From Ignavibacteriales bacterium (GTDB lineage Bacteria; Bacteroidota; Ignavibacteria; Ignavibacteriales; Ignavibacteriaceae), in the NCBI GenBank assembly GCA_016707115.1, contig JADJIH010000002.1:186001-250000 (forward strand): a DNA stretch of 64,000 nucleotides. Direction: 5' to 3'. Within the stretch, counting starts at the first letter, position 1, and every line of letters begins with the position of its first letter. Under the pieces are notes generated by a model. The model was given only the letters and a program-made list of their open reading frames with translations. It was not told the origin of the DNA and made no database searches. This document shows positions 36,478 through 44,715 of this stretch, piece by piece. Position numbers and translations under genes: made by a program.

Positions 36478-36550
36478 GTTGCCGGAAGAGGATTCGAACC
36501 TCTACAGACGCCTCCAAAGGGCGTAGTCCTACCATTAGACGATCCGGCAA
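36478..36550 (-). tRNA. tRNA-Gln (anticodon TTG)
   Basis: 73 nt. Acceptor arms TTGCCGG and CCGGCAA pair fully; the anticodon stem ACGCC/GGCGT encloses CTTTGGA, giving anticodon TTG. The T arm contains GGTTCGAATCC. CCA is not encoded. It sits inside the spc operon between rplR (36554 onward) and rpsE on the same strand, only 3 bases from the rplR stop, so it must be cut out of the ribosomal-protein mRNA or have an internal promoter. Confidence 0.96.
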
Positions 36551-36553
36551 TTA

Positions 36554-36919
36554 TCAAAATTTTAATCCGGCTTCACGAGCACCTTCAGCAATAGCCTGAA
36601 TTCGTCCGTGATATCTGTAACCATTTCGATCAAATACTACATTTGATATTTTTATCTCTAATGCTTTTTTTGCAACTAATTTTCCAACAAGCTTTCCTTT
36701 AGAAATCTTACCTTTAGAATTTTTAATTTCCTCAGCAAGTTCCTTTGATAAAGAAGATGCAGAAACTAATGTACTACCGGTTGAATCGTCTATTATCTGT
36801 GCATAAATCTGGTTAAGGCTTCTATAAACAGTAAGTCTTGGAACTTCCGTTGTGCCGGAAATTTTCTTTCTTATTCTTGTTTTTGATCTTAATCTTGAAT
36901 TTGTATTTCGCTTAATCAT
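36554..36919 (-). CDS. rplR: 50S ribosomal protein L18
   Basis: 121 residues; binds 5S rRNA with L5. Visible are RLRSKTRIRKKISGTTEVPR, LTVYRSLNQIYAQIIDD, and the C-terminal FDRNGYRYHGRIQAIAEGAR. The stop codon is 3 bases from the tRNA-Gln 5' end. Confidence 0.97.
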   Translation of the reverse strand: MIKRNTNSRLRSKTRIRKKISGTTEVPRLTVYRSLNQIYAQIIDDSTGSTLVSASSLSKELAEEIKNSKGKISKGKLVGKLVAKKALEIKISNVVFDRNGYRYHGRIQAIAEGAREAGLKF

Positions 36920-36941
36920 TTTAGTCTAAACTCCATTAGAA

Positions 36942-37481
36942 TTATTTACCTGCTGTCTTGCCGGCTTTTCTTACAATCTGCTCGTTAGAGTATTTAATAC
37001 CTTTACCTTTGTAAGGTTCTGGTTTTCTTATCGATCTTATTTTAGCAGCAACCTGTCCAACCAATTGTTTATCAATTCCTGATACCACAATATGTGTAGG
37101 AGTAGTAGCTTCAATTTTTATTTCTGCCGGCGGTATAAAATAAATAGGATGTGAGTATCCCATATTCATTAAAAGGTTTGTTCCTTTTAATTCAACTTTA
37201 TAACCAACACCAACTATATCTAAATCTTTTTTATACTCTTCATTAACGCCAAGAATCATATTCTGAATCAAAGCTCTTGTTAATCCGTGTAATGCTCTAT
37301 TATGTTTTAGGTCATCAGGTCGTTTAACTTCAATCTGAGCATCTTGCATTTCAATTTTCATGTTTGGATGTAGTGCTCTCTGAAGTTCACCTTTAGGGCC
37401 TTTAACTTTAACAATTCCACCATCAAACGTAACAGTAACGCCTTTTGGGATCTCAATTATTTTTTTTCCAATTCTCGACAC
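36942..37481 (-). CDS. rplF: 50S ribosomal protein L6 (GTG start)
   Basis: 179 residues with two L6 repeats. SRIGKKIIEIPKGVTV, KGPKGELQRALHP, and the C-terminal RKPEPYKGKGIKY are diagnostic. Start is GTG 37479-37481 with GGAG 7 bases upstream. Confidence 0.97.
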   Translation of the reverse strand: MSRIGKKIIEIPKGVTVTFDGGIVKVKGPKGELQRALHPNMKIEMQDAQIEVKRPDDLKHNRALHGLTRALIQNMILGVNEEYKKDLDIVGVGYKVELKGTNLLMNMGYSHPIYFIPPAEIKIEATTPTHIVVSGIDKQLVGQVAAKIRSIRKPEPYKGKGIKYSNEQIVRKAGKTAGK

Positions 37482-37502
37482 TTTAATTCTCCATCAAAAT
37501 AA

Positions 37503-37898
37503 TTACCAGATATAACAAATTACTTCACCACCAGCTGATTGACTTCTTGCTTCTTTATCAGTCATTAGCCCTTTAGAAGTTGAAATTATAGCAGTTCCTA
37601 AGCCATTAAGAACTCTAGGCAGTTCTGTTGCATCTTTATAAATACGTAATCCAGGTTTGCTAATTCTTTTCATTCCGGTTATAGCACTGGAACCGTCTCG
37701 ATATTTTAATTGAATCTTTATAACATTTTGTTTGCTATCTTCAACAATAGAATAATCGTGAATGAAACTTTCTTTCTTTAGAATTTCAGCTAACCCTTGC
37801 TTCATTTTTGAAGCAGGAATCTCTACTCTTAATTTCTTTGCTTTCGAAGCATTTCTAATTCGTAGCAAAAAATCTGAAATCGGATCAGTAACGGGCAT
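37503..37898 (-). CDS. rpsH: 30S ribosomal protein S8
   Basis: 131 residues; binds the central 16S domain and, in E. coli, represses the spc operon. The N-terminus is TDPISDFLLRIRNASKAKK; the C-terminus has GLGTAIISTSKGLMTDKEAR and GGEVICYIW, typical of S8. Confidence 0.98.
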   Translation of the reverse strand: MPVTDPISDFLLRIRNASKAKKLRVEIPASKMKQGLAEILKKESFIHDYSIVEDSKQNVIKIQLKYRDGSSAITGMKRISKPGLRIYKDATELPRVLNGLGTAIISTSKGLMTDKEARSQSAGGEVICYIW

Positions 37899-37910
37899 AA
37901 TTATTAACTC

Positions 37911-38180
37911 CTACCAACTTGATTTTTTTAATCCTGGAATCTCACCTCTGAGAGCCATCTCTCTGAGAACTAATCTAGATACGCCAAATTTACGATAGTA
38001 TGATCTTCCTCTACCAGTAAACATGCAACGATTTTTTAACCTAACAGGAGATGAGTTGCGTGGCAGCTTTTGCAATGCATCGTAATCACCTTTTTCTTTA
38101 AGTTCTTCTCTAAGCTTTTTAAACTTTTCATTAAGCTTTCTTCTTTTTGCATCACGGGCAATTATGCTAAGTCTTGCCAT
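37911..38180 (-). CDS. rpsN: 30S ribosomal protein S14 (zinc-free form)
   Basis: 89 residues. The long, C-minus form: only one Cys in RCMFTGRGRSYYRKFGVSR, without the CXXC pairs of the short zinc form. It ends in the usual MALRGEIPGLKKSSW. Lies between rplE and rpsH. Confidence 0.97.
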   Translation of the reverse strand: MARLSIIARDAKRRKLNEKFKKLREELKEKGDYDALQKLPRNSSPVRLKNRCMFTGRGRSYYRKFGVSRLVLREMALRGEIPGLKKSSW

Positions 38181-38198
38181 TAAATCTCCTTTAAATCC

Positions 38199-38846
38199 TT
38201 ATTTATCTTCTTTTTTTCTAAATGGAATTCCAAATGCTTTTAATAACTCAAAAGCTTCATTATCAGTATTTGCAGATGTAACAAGAGTAATATCCATACC
38301 CATAACACGTGTAATTTTATCTGCATTTATTTCCGGAAAAATAATCTGCTCTTTAACACCAAGTGTATAATTTCCTCTGCCATCAAATGATTTATCAGAT
38401 AATCCCTTAAAATCTCTTACACGAGGCAAAGCAACGTTTATAAGTCTATCAAGAAACTCGTACATTCTTTCTTTTCTTAAAGTTACCATTGCACCTATAT
38501 TTGTATTAACGCGCAACTTAAAATTTGAAATATCTTTTTTAGACTTCCTAACGCTTACCTTTTGACCAGCAATTGTTTCAAGTACTTTTACAGCTTCATC
38601 CATAATTTTTTGATCAGCGACAGCTGCACCAACACCCATATTAATAACTATTTTATCAAGCTTAGGAACCTGCATAATACTTTTATAATTAAAAGTTTTA
38701 GTTAAAGCTGGAACAATATCTTTTTTATAGAACTCACCAAGTCTAGGTGTAATCCTAATTTCTTTTTCACTCGCAGCAGGTGCTTCTTTCGTTGTTCCTT
38801 TTTTCTGCGGTTCTTTATCTGATTTTTTGGTTTTCTTTTCAGCCAT
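38199..38846 (-). CDS. rplE: 50S ribosomal protein L5 with N-terminal extension
   Basis: 5S rRNA-binding protein. The core (about residue 32 on) has LGEFYKKDIVPALTKTFNY, MQVPKLDKIVINMGVG and the C-terminal GMDITLVTSANTDNEAFELL. The first about 30 residues are an unusual Lys/Glu/Ala-rich extension (KKTKKSDKEPQKKGTTKEA), making it 215 residues versus the usual about 180. An internal start that would remove the tail is not obvious, and an SD-like sequence precedes the distal ATG only weakly, so the exact start is uncertain. Confidence 0.95.
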   Translation of the reverse strand: MAEKKTKKSDKEPQKKGTTKEAPAASEKEIRITPRLGEFYKKDIVPALTKTFNYKSIMQVPKLDKIVINMGVGAAVADQKIMDEAVKVLETIAGQKVSVRKSKKDISNFKLRVNTNIGAMVTLRKERMYEFLDRLINVALPRVRDFKGLSDKSFDGRGNYTLGVKEQIIFPEINADKITRVMGMDITLVTSANTDNEAFELLKAFGIPFRKKEDK

Positions 38847-38876
38847 TTCTATACAACTCTAATAAATTAAATTTAC

Positions 38877-39203
38877 TTATGGAATCATTTCACCAGAAAC
38901 TTTACTAACTCTGGCAATTTTCTTTTTACCTGATTTTTCGTCTAAAATAACTCTCGCACCAATTCTAGTAGGTTCATTAGATTTTGGATCAAGAATCATA
39001 ACATTAGATGAATGAATTGGAGCTTCTTTTTCCTGAATTCCACCTTGTGGTGCTCTTTGAGTAGGCTTTGTATGCCTTTTCCTAAGATTAATACCTTCAA
39101 TTATTATTCGTGAAGTTTTAGGAAATACTTTTAATACTTTTCCGGTTCTGCCCTTATCATTTCCGGCAATAACCATTACACTATCATTTTTTCTTATTTT
39201 CAT
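38877..39203 (-). CDS. rplX: 50S ribosomal protein L24
   Basis: 108 residues, early assembly initiator of 50S. The KOW motif is in DSVMVIAGNDKGRTGKVLKV; GINLRKRHTKPTQRAPQGGI and IHSSNVMILDP follow. Between rplN and rplE as standard. Confidence 0.97.
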   Translation of the reverse strand: MKIRKNDSVMVIAGNDKGRTGKVLKVFPKTSRIIIEGINLRKRHTKPTQRAPQGGIQEKEAPIHSSNVMILDPKSNEPTRIGARVILDEKSGKKKIARVSKVSGEMIP

Positions 39204-39216
39204 TTATCCAAAATCC

Positions 39217-39585
39217 TTATATAACTTCTGGTGCTAAAGAAACTATTTTCATAAACTGTCTCTCTCTTAATTCTCTTGCAACAGGTCCAAAAATACGAGT
39301 TCCTTTGGGTTCATTCTGATTATTTATTAACACAGCAGCATTTTCATCAAACCTTATATAAGATCCATCTTTTCTTCTAACTTCTTTTTTAGTTCTAACA
39401 ATTACCGCACGTGATACTTCGCCTTTTTTAACTGTGCCATTTGGTATTGCAGTTTTTACGGAAACAACTATTGTATCACCAACAGTAGCATATTTTCTAT
39501 CACTACCGCCAAGTACACGGATACATCGTACTCGCTTTGCGCCTGAATTATCCGCAACAATTAAATTAGTTTCTTCTTGAATCAT
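39217..39585 (-). CDS. rplN: 50S ribosomal protein L14
   Basis: 122 residues. MIQEETNLIVADNSGAKRVR, VLGGSDRKYATVGDTIVVSV and GTRIFGPVARELRERQFMKI cover the conserved core; contacts 16S rRNA at an inter-subunit bridge. Confidence 0.98.
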   Translation of the reverse strand: MIQEETNLIVADNSGAKRVRCIRVLGGSDRKYATVGDTIVVSVKTAIPNGTVKKGEVSRAVIVRTKKEVRRKDGSYIRFDENAAVLINNQNEPKGTRIFGPVARELRERQFMKIVSLAPEVI

Positions 39586-39599
39586 CTTATAAAATCTCC

Positions 39600-39857
39600 T
39601 TACTTGGCTTTTTCAACAATTTCTACAAGGCGCCATCTCTTATTCTTGCTGAGCGGGCGAGTCTCCATAATTTTAACTTTATCACCTAAACCGCATTCCT
39701 GCTTTTCATCGTGAGCCATCAACTTAGTAGTTTTCTTAAAATACTTTTTGTAGATAGGATGAGGAACTTTTCTTTCAATTGCAACAGTAATTGTTTTATC
39801 CATTTTACTGCTAACTACTACACCTATTCTTGTTTTTCTTAAAGTACGTTGTTCCAT
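39600..39857 (-). CDS. rpsQ: 30S ribosomal protein S17
   Basis: 85-residue OB-fold protein. RKTRIGVVVSSKMDKTITVA, HPIYKKYFKKTTKLMAHDE and METRPLSKNKRWRLVEIVE are the family pattern. Starts 2 bases after rpmC, so translation is probably coupled. Confidence 0.98.
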   Translation of the reverse strand: MEQRTLRKTRIGVVVSSKMDKTITVAIERKVPHPIYKKYFKKTTKLMAHDEKQECGLGDKVKIMETRPLSKNKRWRLVEIVEKAK

Positions 39858-39859
39858 CT

Positions 39860-40093
39860 TTAAGCTTTAGCTCCTTCCTTGTTGTCTGTTTGAGCTACTT
39901 TATCTGCTTTCAGTCTCTCAGTCAAAATAGTTTTCATTCTAGCTATATCTTTTTTAGCAAGTGCAAGTTTAGATGTATTGTTCAACTGTTTAAGCTGATG
40001 AGAGAAACGAAGATCAACTAAATTTTTTTCTTCTTCGTCAATTCTCTTCACAAGTTCATCACTTGTCATTTCTTTAATTTCGTATAATTTCAT
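39860..40093 (-). CDS. rpmC: 50S ribosomal protein L29
   Basis: 77 residues, two-helix protein at the tunnel exit. EIKEMTSDELVKRIDEEEKN, LVDLRFSHQLKQLNNTSKL and KKDIARMKTILTER are diagnostic. A short Lys/Ala tail extends the usual length slightly. Confidence 0.97.
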   Translation of the reverse strand: MKLYEIKEMTSDELVKRIDEEEKNLVDLRFSHQLKQLNNTSKLALAKKDIARMKTILTERLKADKVAQTDNKEGAKA

Positions 40094-40110
40094 TTTCTAT
40101 AATTCTTTTA

Positions 40111-40527
40111 TTAATCAATATCTGGTCTGCTTACAACTTTAGTTTTAATAGGAAGTTTGTGTGAACATAACTTCAAAGCTTCACTTGCTAACTCTTTGGT
40201 AATGCCAGCAACTTCAAACATTACTCTTCCTGGTTTTATAACAGCAACCCAAAACTCTGGACCGCCTTTTCCTTTTCCCATTCTTGTTTCAAGGGGTTTT
40301 TTAGAAACTGGTTTATCAGGGAAAATTCTGATCCAAACTTTGCCATCTCTTTTCATTTTTCTTGTAAGAGCAACACGGCAAGCTTCAATCTGTCTGCTTG
40401 TAATCCATGCTGGTTCCATAGCTTTTAATCCAAAATCTCCAAACGCTACAGAGCTACCTCTATAGGCTTTTCCTGTTCTTCTTCCGCGCTGCGATTTTCT
40501 GTACTTTACTCTTTTTGGCATTAACAT
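40111..40527 (-). CDS. rplP: 50S ribosomal protein L16
   Basis: 138 residues; helps form the A-site of the large subunit. MLMPKRVKYRKSQRGR, ITSRQIEACRVALTRKMKR and MGKGKGGPEFWVAVIKPGR are signatures. AGGAG precedes the ATG at 40525-40527. Confidence 0.98.
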   Translation of the reverse strand: MLMPKRVKYRKSQRGRRTGKAYRGSSVAFGDFGLKAMEPAWITSRQIEACRVALTRKMKRDGKVWIRIFPDKPVSKKPLETRMGKGKGGPEFWVAVIKPGRVMFEVAGITKELASEALKLCSHKLPIKTKVVSRPDID

Positions 40528-40550
40528 AAGAAAAAAACTCCTAAGCGATT

Positions 40551-41192
40551 TTATTCAGTGACTCTTTTGCCAAGAATTTCTCCACGGCAAATCCAAACTT
40601 TAATTCCAATAGAACCATAAATTGTTTCGGCTCTACCATTTGCATAATCTATATCGGCTCTGATCGTATGAAGTGGAATCCTACCCTCTTTATACTGTTC
40701 AGTTCTTGCCATTTCTGCACCGCCGAGTCTTCCAGCACACATAATTCTAATACCTTCAGCACCCATTCTCATAGCGGCAGTTATAGAAGTTTTCATTGCT
40801 CTTCTGAATGAAACTCTTCCTGCAAGCTGGCTTGCAATATTTTCAGCAACTAAGTAAGCATCCAATTCAGGTCTTTTAATTTCGGATATCTGAACTTTTA
40901 CATCTTTGTTTGTAACTCTTTTTAATTCTTCTTCAAGCTGAGTAATTTCTTTACCACTTTTACCAATTACAACTCCAGGTCTTGAAGTATGAATTGTTAA
41001 AATAATATTCTTTGAAGTCCTATCAATAACGATTCTGGATATACCCGCCTTCTTTAATCTGCTTCTAACATAAGTACGAAGCTTGTCATCCTCTTTTAAT
41101 TTGGTAGCATAACTTTTATTTTCATACCAGTTAGAATCCCAACCTCTAATGACTCCAACTCTAAATCCTACGGGGTGTGTTTTTTGTCCCAA
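40551..41192 (-). CDS. rpsC: 30S ribosomal protein S3 (TTG start)
   Basis: 213 residues; part of the mRNA entry site and helicase. The N-terminus GQKTHPVGFRVGVIRGWDS, the KH domain SRPGVVIGKSGKEITQLEEE and the C-terminal INGRAETIYGSIGIKVWI-like segment (here ANGRAETIYGSIGIKVWIC) are clear. The start codon is TTG (41190-41192), which gives the normal MGQKTHPVG start, with AGGAG upstream. Confidence 0.97.
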   Translation of the reverse strand: MGQKTHPVGFRVGVIRGWDSNWYENKSYATKLKEDDKLRTYVRSRLKKAGISRIVIDRTSKNIILTIHTSRPGVVIGKSGKEITQLEEELKRVTNKDVKVQISEIKRPELDAYLVAENIASQLAGRVSFRRAMKTSITAAMRMGAEGIRIMCAGRLGGAEMARTEQYKEGRIPLHTIRADIDYANGRAETIYGSIGIKVWICRGEILGKRVTE

Positions 41193-41208
41193 AAATCTAT
41201 CTCCTTAA

Positions 41209-41553
41209 TTATACTTTACTTGCAACAATGACAGTTAAATGACAGGATCTTTTTCTGATTCTGTAAGCACGTCCCATTGGTGCTGGTGATATTCTTTTAA
41301 TTGTAGGTCCTTGATCTACAAAAACTTCCTTTACATACAAATCTTGAGGTTCAACTCTTGTTGCATCATCTGAATTCAACAAATTTGCAACTGCTGATCT
41401 TAAAGTTTTTTCAGCATCTTTTGATGAATGCTTAGATGAAAAGTGTAATACTTCCAAAGCCTTATCAACACGCATTCCTCTAATAAGATCAATTACCAAT
41501 CTCATTTTTCGCGGTGATGAACCTATATATCTATTTATTGCTCTAGCTTCCAT
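41209..41553 (-). CDS. rplV: 50S ribosomal protein L22
   Basis: 114 residues from ATG 41551-41553; a TTG three codons upstream is in frame but lies too close to the AGGA site. The N-terminus EARAINRYIGSSPRKMRLVI, the middle AEKTLRSAVANL and the tunnel-hairpin region ISPAPMGRAYRIRKRSCH are L22. Confidence 0.96.
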   Translation of the reverse strand: MEARAINRYIGSSPRKMRLVIDLIRGMRVDKALEVLHFSSKHSSKDAEKTLRSAVANLLNSDDATRVEPQDLYVKEVFVDQGPTIKRISPAPMGRAYRIRKRSCHLTVIVASKV

Positions 41554-41572
41554 TAATTTCAAATCCTATTAT

Positions 41573-41857
41573 TTATCCTTTAGATGCTTTTTCTGCTTTT
41601 GTACCGGGATGACCTCTGAAAATTCTTGTTGGAGAAAATTCACCAAGTTTGTGCCCAACCATATTTTCAGTAACATAAACAGGAATCATTTTATTACCAT
41701 TATGAACTGCAATTGTATGACCTACAAAATCTGGAAAAATAGTTGATGAACGAGACCAGGTCTTAATAATTTTTTTCTGATTTGTATCATTAAGCTTTTT
41801 GATTTTCTCAGCTAATTTATAATCTAGAAAAGGACCTTTTTTTACGGATCTTGGCAT
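41573..41857 (-). CDS. rpsS: 30S ribosomal protein S19
   Basis: 94 residues. MPRSVKKGPFLDYKLAEKI, WSRSSTIFPDFVGHTIAVHN and VGHKLGEFSPTRIFRGH are the family pattern. 17 bases after rplB. Confidence 0.98.
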   Translation of the reverse strand: MPRSVKKGPFLDYKLAEKIKKLNDTNQKKIIKTWSRSSTIFPDFVGHTIAVHNGNKMIPVYVTENMVGHKLGEFSPTRIFRGHPGTKAEKASKG

Positions 41858-41874
41858 AAGTTACTCTCTAATTA

Positions 41875-42699
41875 CTACTTGCGTCTTTTAATAATGTGTT
41901 TATTAGATTCTTTTTTTCTTTTTCTGGTTTTCAAACCTTTAGCTTTTTGTCCCCAAGGAGAAACTGGGTGTCCACCGCCTGAGGTCTTACCTTCTCCACC
42001 ACCCATTGGGTGATCTACAGGATTCATTGCAACGCCTCTGACACTTGGTCTAATTCCACGCCATCTGTTTCTTCCAGCCTTACCTTGACTTAAATTTTCA
42101 TGTTCAGAATTTCCAACGACACCATAAGTTGCCATACACTCTAGTCTTATCAATCTAACTTCGCCTGAAGGCATTTTTAACTGCGCAAAATCTCCTTCTT
42201 TGGCCATAACCTGAATGGATGTTCCAGCACTTCTTCCAAGCTGTCCACCTTTTCCAGGTTTCATTTCCACGTTATGAACAAAACTACCAAGCGGCATTTC
42301 CTTTAATGGAAGTGCGTTACCAACTATAATATCACTACCAGGACCCGATATAATTTTGCTTCCAACCTTTAAACCTTCTGGAGCAAGAATATATCTTTTC
42401 TCACCATCAGCGTAATGAAGCAAAGCTATTCTGCATGTTCTGTTAGGATCATATTCAATAGAGAATACTTTTGCTGGAATACCAGGTTTGTTTCTCTTAA
42501 AATCTATAATTCTATATCTTCTTTTATGCCCGCCACCAATAAATCTTGTTGTAATATGCCCAAGATTATTTCTTCCGCCTGATTTTTTAATTGAAGCAGT
42601 AAGAGATTTTTCAGGTGTTGTTTTAGTAATCTCTTCAAAAGTAGAGTTAGATCTAAATCGTGCACCTGGAGTAGTTGGTTTTAATTTTTTAATTCCCAT
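41875..42699 (-). CDS. rplB: 50S ribosomal protein L2
   Basis: 274 residues; needed for subunit joining and peptidyl transfer. GHKRRYRIIDFKRNK, NVEMKPGKGGQLGRSAGTS and the C-terminal GVAMNPVDHPMGGGEGKTSG (with the conserved His near the active centre) are diagnostic. Confidence 0.98.
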   Translation of the reverse strand: MGIKKLKPTTPGARFRSNSTFEEITKTTPEKSLTASIKKSGGRNNLGHITTRFIGGGHKRRYRIIDFKRNKPGIPAKVFSIEYDPNRTCRIALLHYADGEKRYILAPEGLKVGSKIISGPGSDIIVGNALPLKEMPLGSFVHNVEMKPGKGGQLGRSAGTSIQVMAKEGDFAQLKMPSGEVRLIRLECMATYGVVGNSEHENLSQGKAGRNRWRGIRPSVRGVAMNPVDHPMGGGEGKTSGGGHPVSPWGQKAKGLKTRKRKKESNKHIIKRRK

Positions 42700-42720
42700 T
42701 ATATAATCCTGTTTCCTATC

Positions 42721-43017
42721 CTATACTTGCTCAAAAAGTTCAATTTTTTCGCCTTCTTTTAGAGTAATGATGGCTTTCTTATATCGTGCAGTTCTACCTT
42801 CAAATCGTCCGCTTTTTCTAAACTGTGATTTTATTTTTCCCGGATGATTTATAGTCCTAACTTCCACAACGTGAACATCAAACTTTTTTTCAATTGCTTT
42901 TTTAATTTCAATTTTATTTGCTTTTGGACTAACTAAAAAACCATATTTGCCTGCCTGAGCGGCACTAATGTTAGTCATTTTCTCTGTAATAAGCGGTCGT
43001 ACCAAAATATTATTCAT
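42721..43017 (-). CDS. rplW: 50S ribosomal protein L23
   Basis: 98 residues; docking site for trigger factor and SRP at the tunnel exit. LVRPLITEKMTNISAAQAGK, YGFLVSPKANKIEIKKAIEK and the basic loop PGKIKSQFRKSGRFEGRTAR identify it. Begins 2 bases after rplD ends. Confidence 0.97.
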   Translation of the reverse strand: MNNILVRPLITEKMTNISAAQAGKYGFLVSPKANKIEIKKAIEKKFDVHVVEVRTINHPGKIKSQFRKSGRFEGRTARYKKAIITLKEGEKIELFEQV

Positions 43018-43019
43018 AA

Positions 43020-43667
43020 TTAACTTACCACCTCTGCACTTGCAGCAAATGTTTTTTCAATTTCTTTAACTGCACTCTTTTGTAAAATCAATACCTGGTT
43101 ATTTAACAAATCATATGTAGATGCTTTGGATGCTTCTAATACTTTTACTTTAGGAATATTTCTTCCTGATTTGTAAACGTTAGGATTGTTAGCTTCTGTA
43201 AGTAAAAGAATTTTTTTACCATTAACTTTTAATGCGTTAAGAATTTTAGAAAATTCTTTTGTCTTTGGCTGTTCGATATTAAAATCTTCAACTATTAAAA
43301 GTTGTGAATCTTTAACTTTATAACTAAAAGCAGATTTACGAGCTAATCTTCTAACTTTTTTAGGAAAATCTTGTCTATAATCTCTTGGGCGTGGACCAAA
43401 AATGGTTCCACCACCAACCCACAATGGAGAGCGTGATGTACCGGCACGAGCACCGCCACGACCTTTTTGCTTCCAAGGTTTCTTACCGCCGCCTCTAACT
43501 TCTCCTCTTTCCTTAGACTTGGACGTGCCTTGTCTTTGGTTTGCTAAGTAAGCCTTAACAGATAAGTAGATAGCGTGGTCGTTAGGTTCAATTGCAAAAA
43601 TGCTATCGGATAAATCTATTTTATCACCCGATTTCGATCCATCTATTTTTAAAACATCAAGCGTCAT
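43020..43667 (-). CDS. rplD: 50S ribosomal protein L4
   Basis: 215 residues. The tunnel loop RGEVRGGGKKPWKQKGRGGA and WVGGGTIFGPRPRDYRQDFP are conserved. In E. coli L4 controls the S10 operon by attenuation; whether that applies here is unknown. Confidence 0.97.
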   Translation of the reverse strand: MTLDVLKIDGSKSGDKIDLSDSIFAIEPNDHAIYLSVKAYLANQRQGTSKSKERGEVRGGGKKPWKQKGRGGARAGTSRSPLWVGGGTIFGPRPRDYRQDFPKKVRRLARKSAFSYKVKDSQLLIVEDFNIEQPKTKEFSKILNALKVNGKKILLLTEANNPNVYKSGRNIPKVKVLEASKASTYDLLNNQVLILQKSAVKEIEKTFAASAEVVS

Positions 43668-43680
43668 TTTGTTAACCGAA

Positions 43681-44304
43681 TTACTTCTTAATCAATTCTA
43701 AAATTGTATTCACGGCACCAGGAACAGCGCCTTTAACAAAAATTAAATTTTGTTCTGGAATAACTTTAACTACTTTTAATCCTTGAATGGTTACATTTTC
43801 ATAACCCATTCTGCCTGCCATTTTCATACCCTTAAATACTCTTGAAGGATATGAACTGGAACCGATAGAACCAGGAGCTCTAAGTCTATCACTTTGTCCG
43901 TGAGTTGTTCCGCCAACTCCACCAAAATTGTGACGTCTCATTACACCCTGAAATCCTTTACCCTTATTTTTACCGCGCACTTTAATTTTTTCACCTTCAA
44001 CAAAAAAGTCGGCACCAATCTGATCACCTACTTTATAATCACCAGCAGTAAAATTTCTAAACTCTTTTAAAAGAGTTGCAGGTTTGATTCCGCTGCTTTT
44101 GTATTGACCAGCTAATGGTTTAGAAGTGTGCTTTTCTTTTCTTTCACCAAACGATAATTGAAAAGCCTCATAACCATTTTTTTCTTTTGTTCTAATATTT
44201 ACAACCATACATGGTCCTGCTTGAATAACAGTAACAGGTATAATCTCTCCGTCTTTACCGAAGATATTAGACATTCCTAATTTTTTACCAATTATGCCAG
44301 ACAT
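43681..44304 (-). CDS. rplC: 50S ribosomal protein L3
   Basis: One of the two initiators of 50S assembly. I choose ATG 44302-44304 (MSGIIGKKLGMSNIFGKDG), the usual L3 N-terminus, because GGAG lies 5-6 bases upstream. An ATG at 44322 overlaps the rpsJ stop by one base and would add six residues. Conserved features are RGKNKGKGFQGVMRRHNFGG and GSIGSSSYPSRVFKGMKMAG. Confidence 0.96.
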   Translation of the reverse strand: MSGIIGKKLGMSNIFGKDGEIIPVTVIQAGPCMVVNIRTKEKNGYEAFQLSFGERKEKHTSKPLAGQYKSSGIKPATLLKEFRNFTAGDYKVGDQIGADFFVEGEKIKVRGKNKGKGFQGVMRRHNFGGVGGTTHGQSDRLRAPGSIGSSSYPSRVFKGMKMAGRMGYENVTIQGLKVVKVIPEQNLIFVKGAVPGAVNTILELIKK

Positions 44305-44321
44305 CTTATCTCCAATATTCA

Positions 44322-44630
44322 TTATAGCTTAATCTCAATATCAACGCCCGCAGGAATATCCAATTTACTTAATGAGTCTACGGTTTTGTTGTTTGAGTTA
44401 TGGATATCGATTATTCTTTTGTGTGCCCTTGTTTCAAATTGCTCTCTTGACTTTTTATCGACGTGCGGAGAACGTAAAACAGTATAAATCGTTTTTTTAG
44501 TTGGCAGTGGAATTGGTCCTGAAACAACCGCACCAGTACTTCTAACTGTTTTAATAATTTTCTCGGTAGATTTATCAATCAAAATGTGATCGTACGATTT
44601 CAATTTAATTCTTATTTTTTGACCGGGCAC
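44322..44630 (-). CDS. rpsJ: 30S ribosomal protein S10 (GTG start)
   Basis: 102 residues; also NusE in antitermination. IRIKLKSYDHILIDKSTEKI, SGPIPLPTKKTIYTVLRSPH and SREQFETRAHKRIIDIHN are signatures. Start is GTG 44628-44630 behind AAGGAG. First gene of the S10 operon, preceded by a hairpin that separates it from tuf. Confidence 0.97.
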   Translation of the reverse strand: MPGQKIRIKLKSYDHILIDKSTEKIIKTVRSTGAVVSGPIPLPTKKTIYTVLRSPHVDKKSREQFETRAHKRIIDIHNSNNKTVDSLSKLDIPAGVDIEIKL

Positions 44631-44660
44631 TTAATCAACTCCTTATATTAAATTAGATAA

Positions 44661-44686
44661 GAAAAGGGAGTTTTAACTCCCTTTTC
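44661..44686 (-). terminator. Hairpin between tuf and rpsJ
   Basis: Perfect arms AAAAGGGAGTT (44663-44673) and AACTCCCTTTT (44675-44685) around a very tight centre, followed on the minus strand by TTTTC-TTATC. The T-run is weak, so it may act as a partial terminator or processing site between the str and S10 operons. Confidence 0.65.
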
Positions 44687-44715
44687 AAGAGCAACACTAA
44701 ATAATTTTTAACTAA

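Noticed and set aside
38164..38370. Plus-strand open frames opposite the ribosomal protein genes
   Set aside because: They are antisense shadows of highly conserved coding sequence; no independent coding signal.
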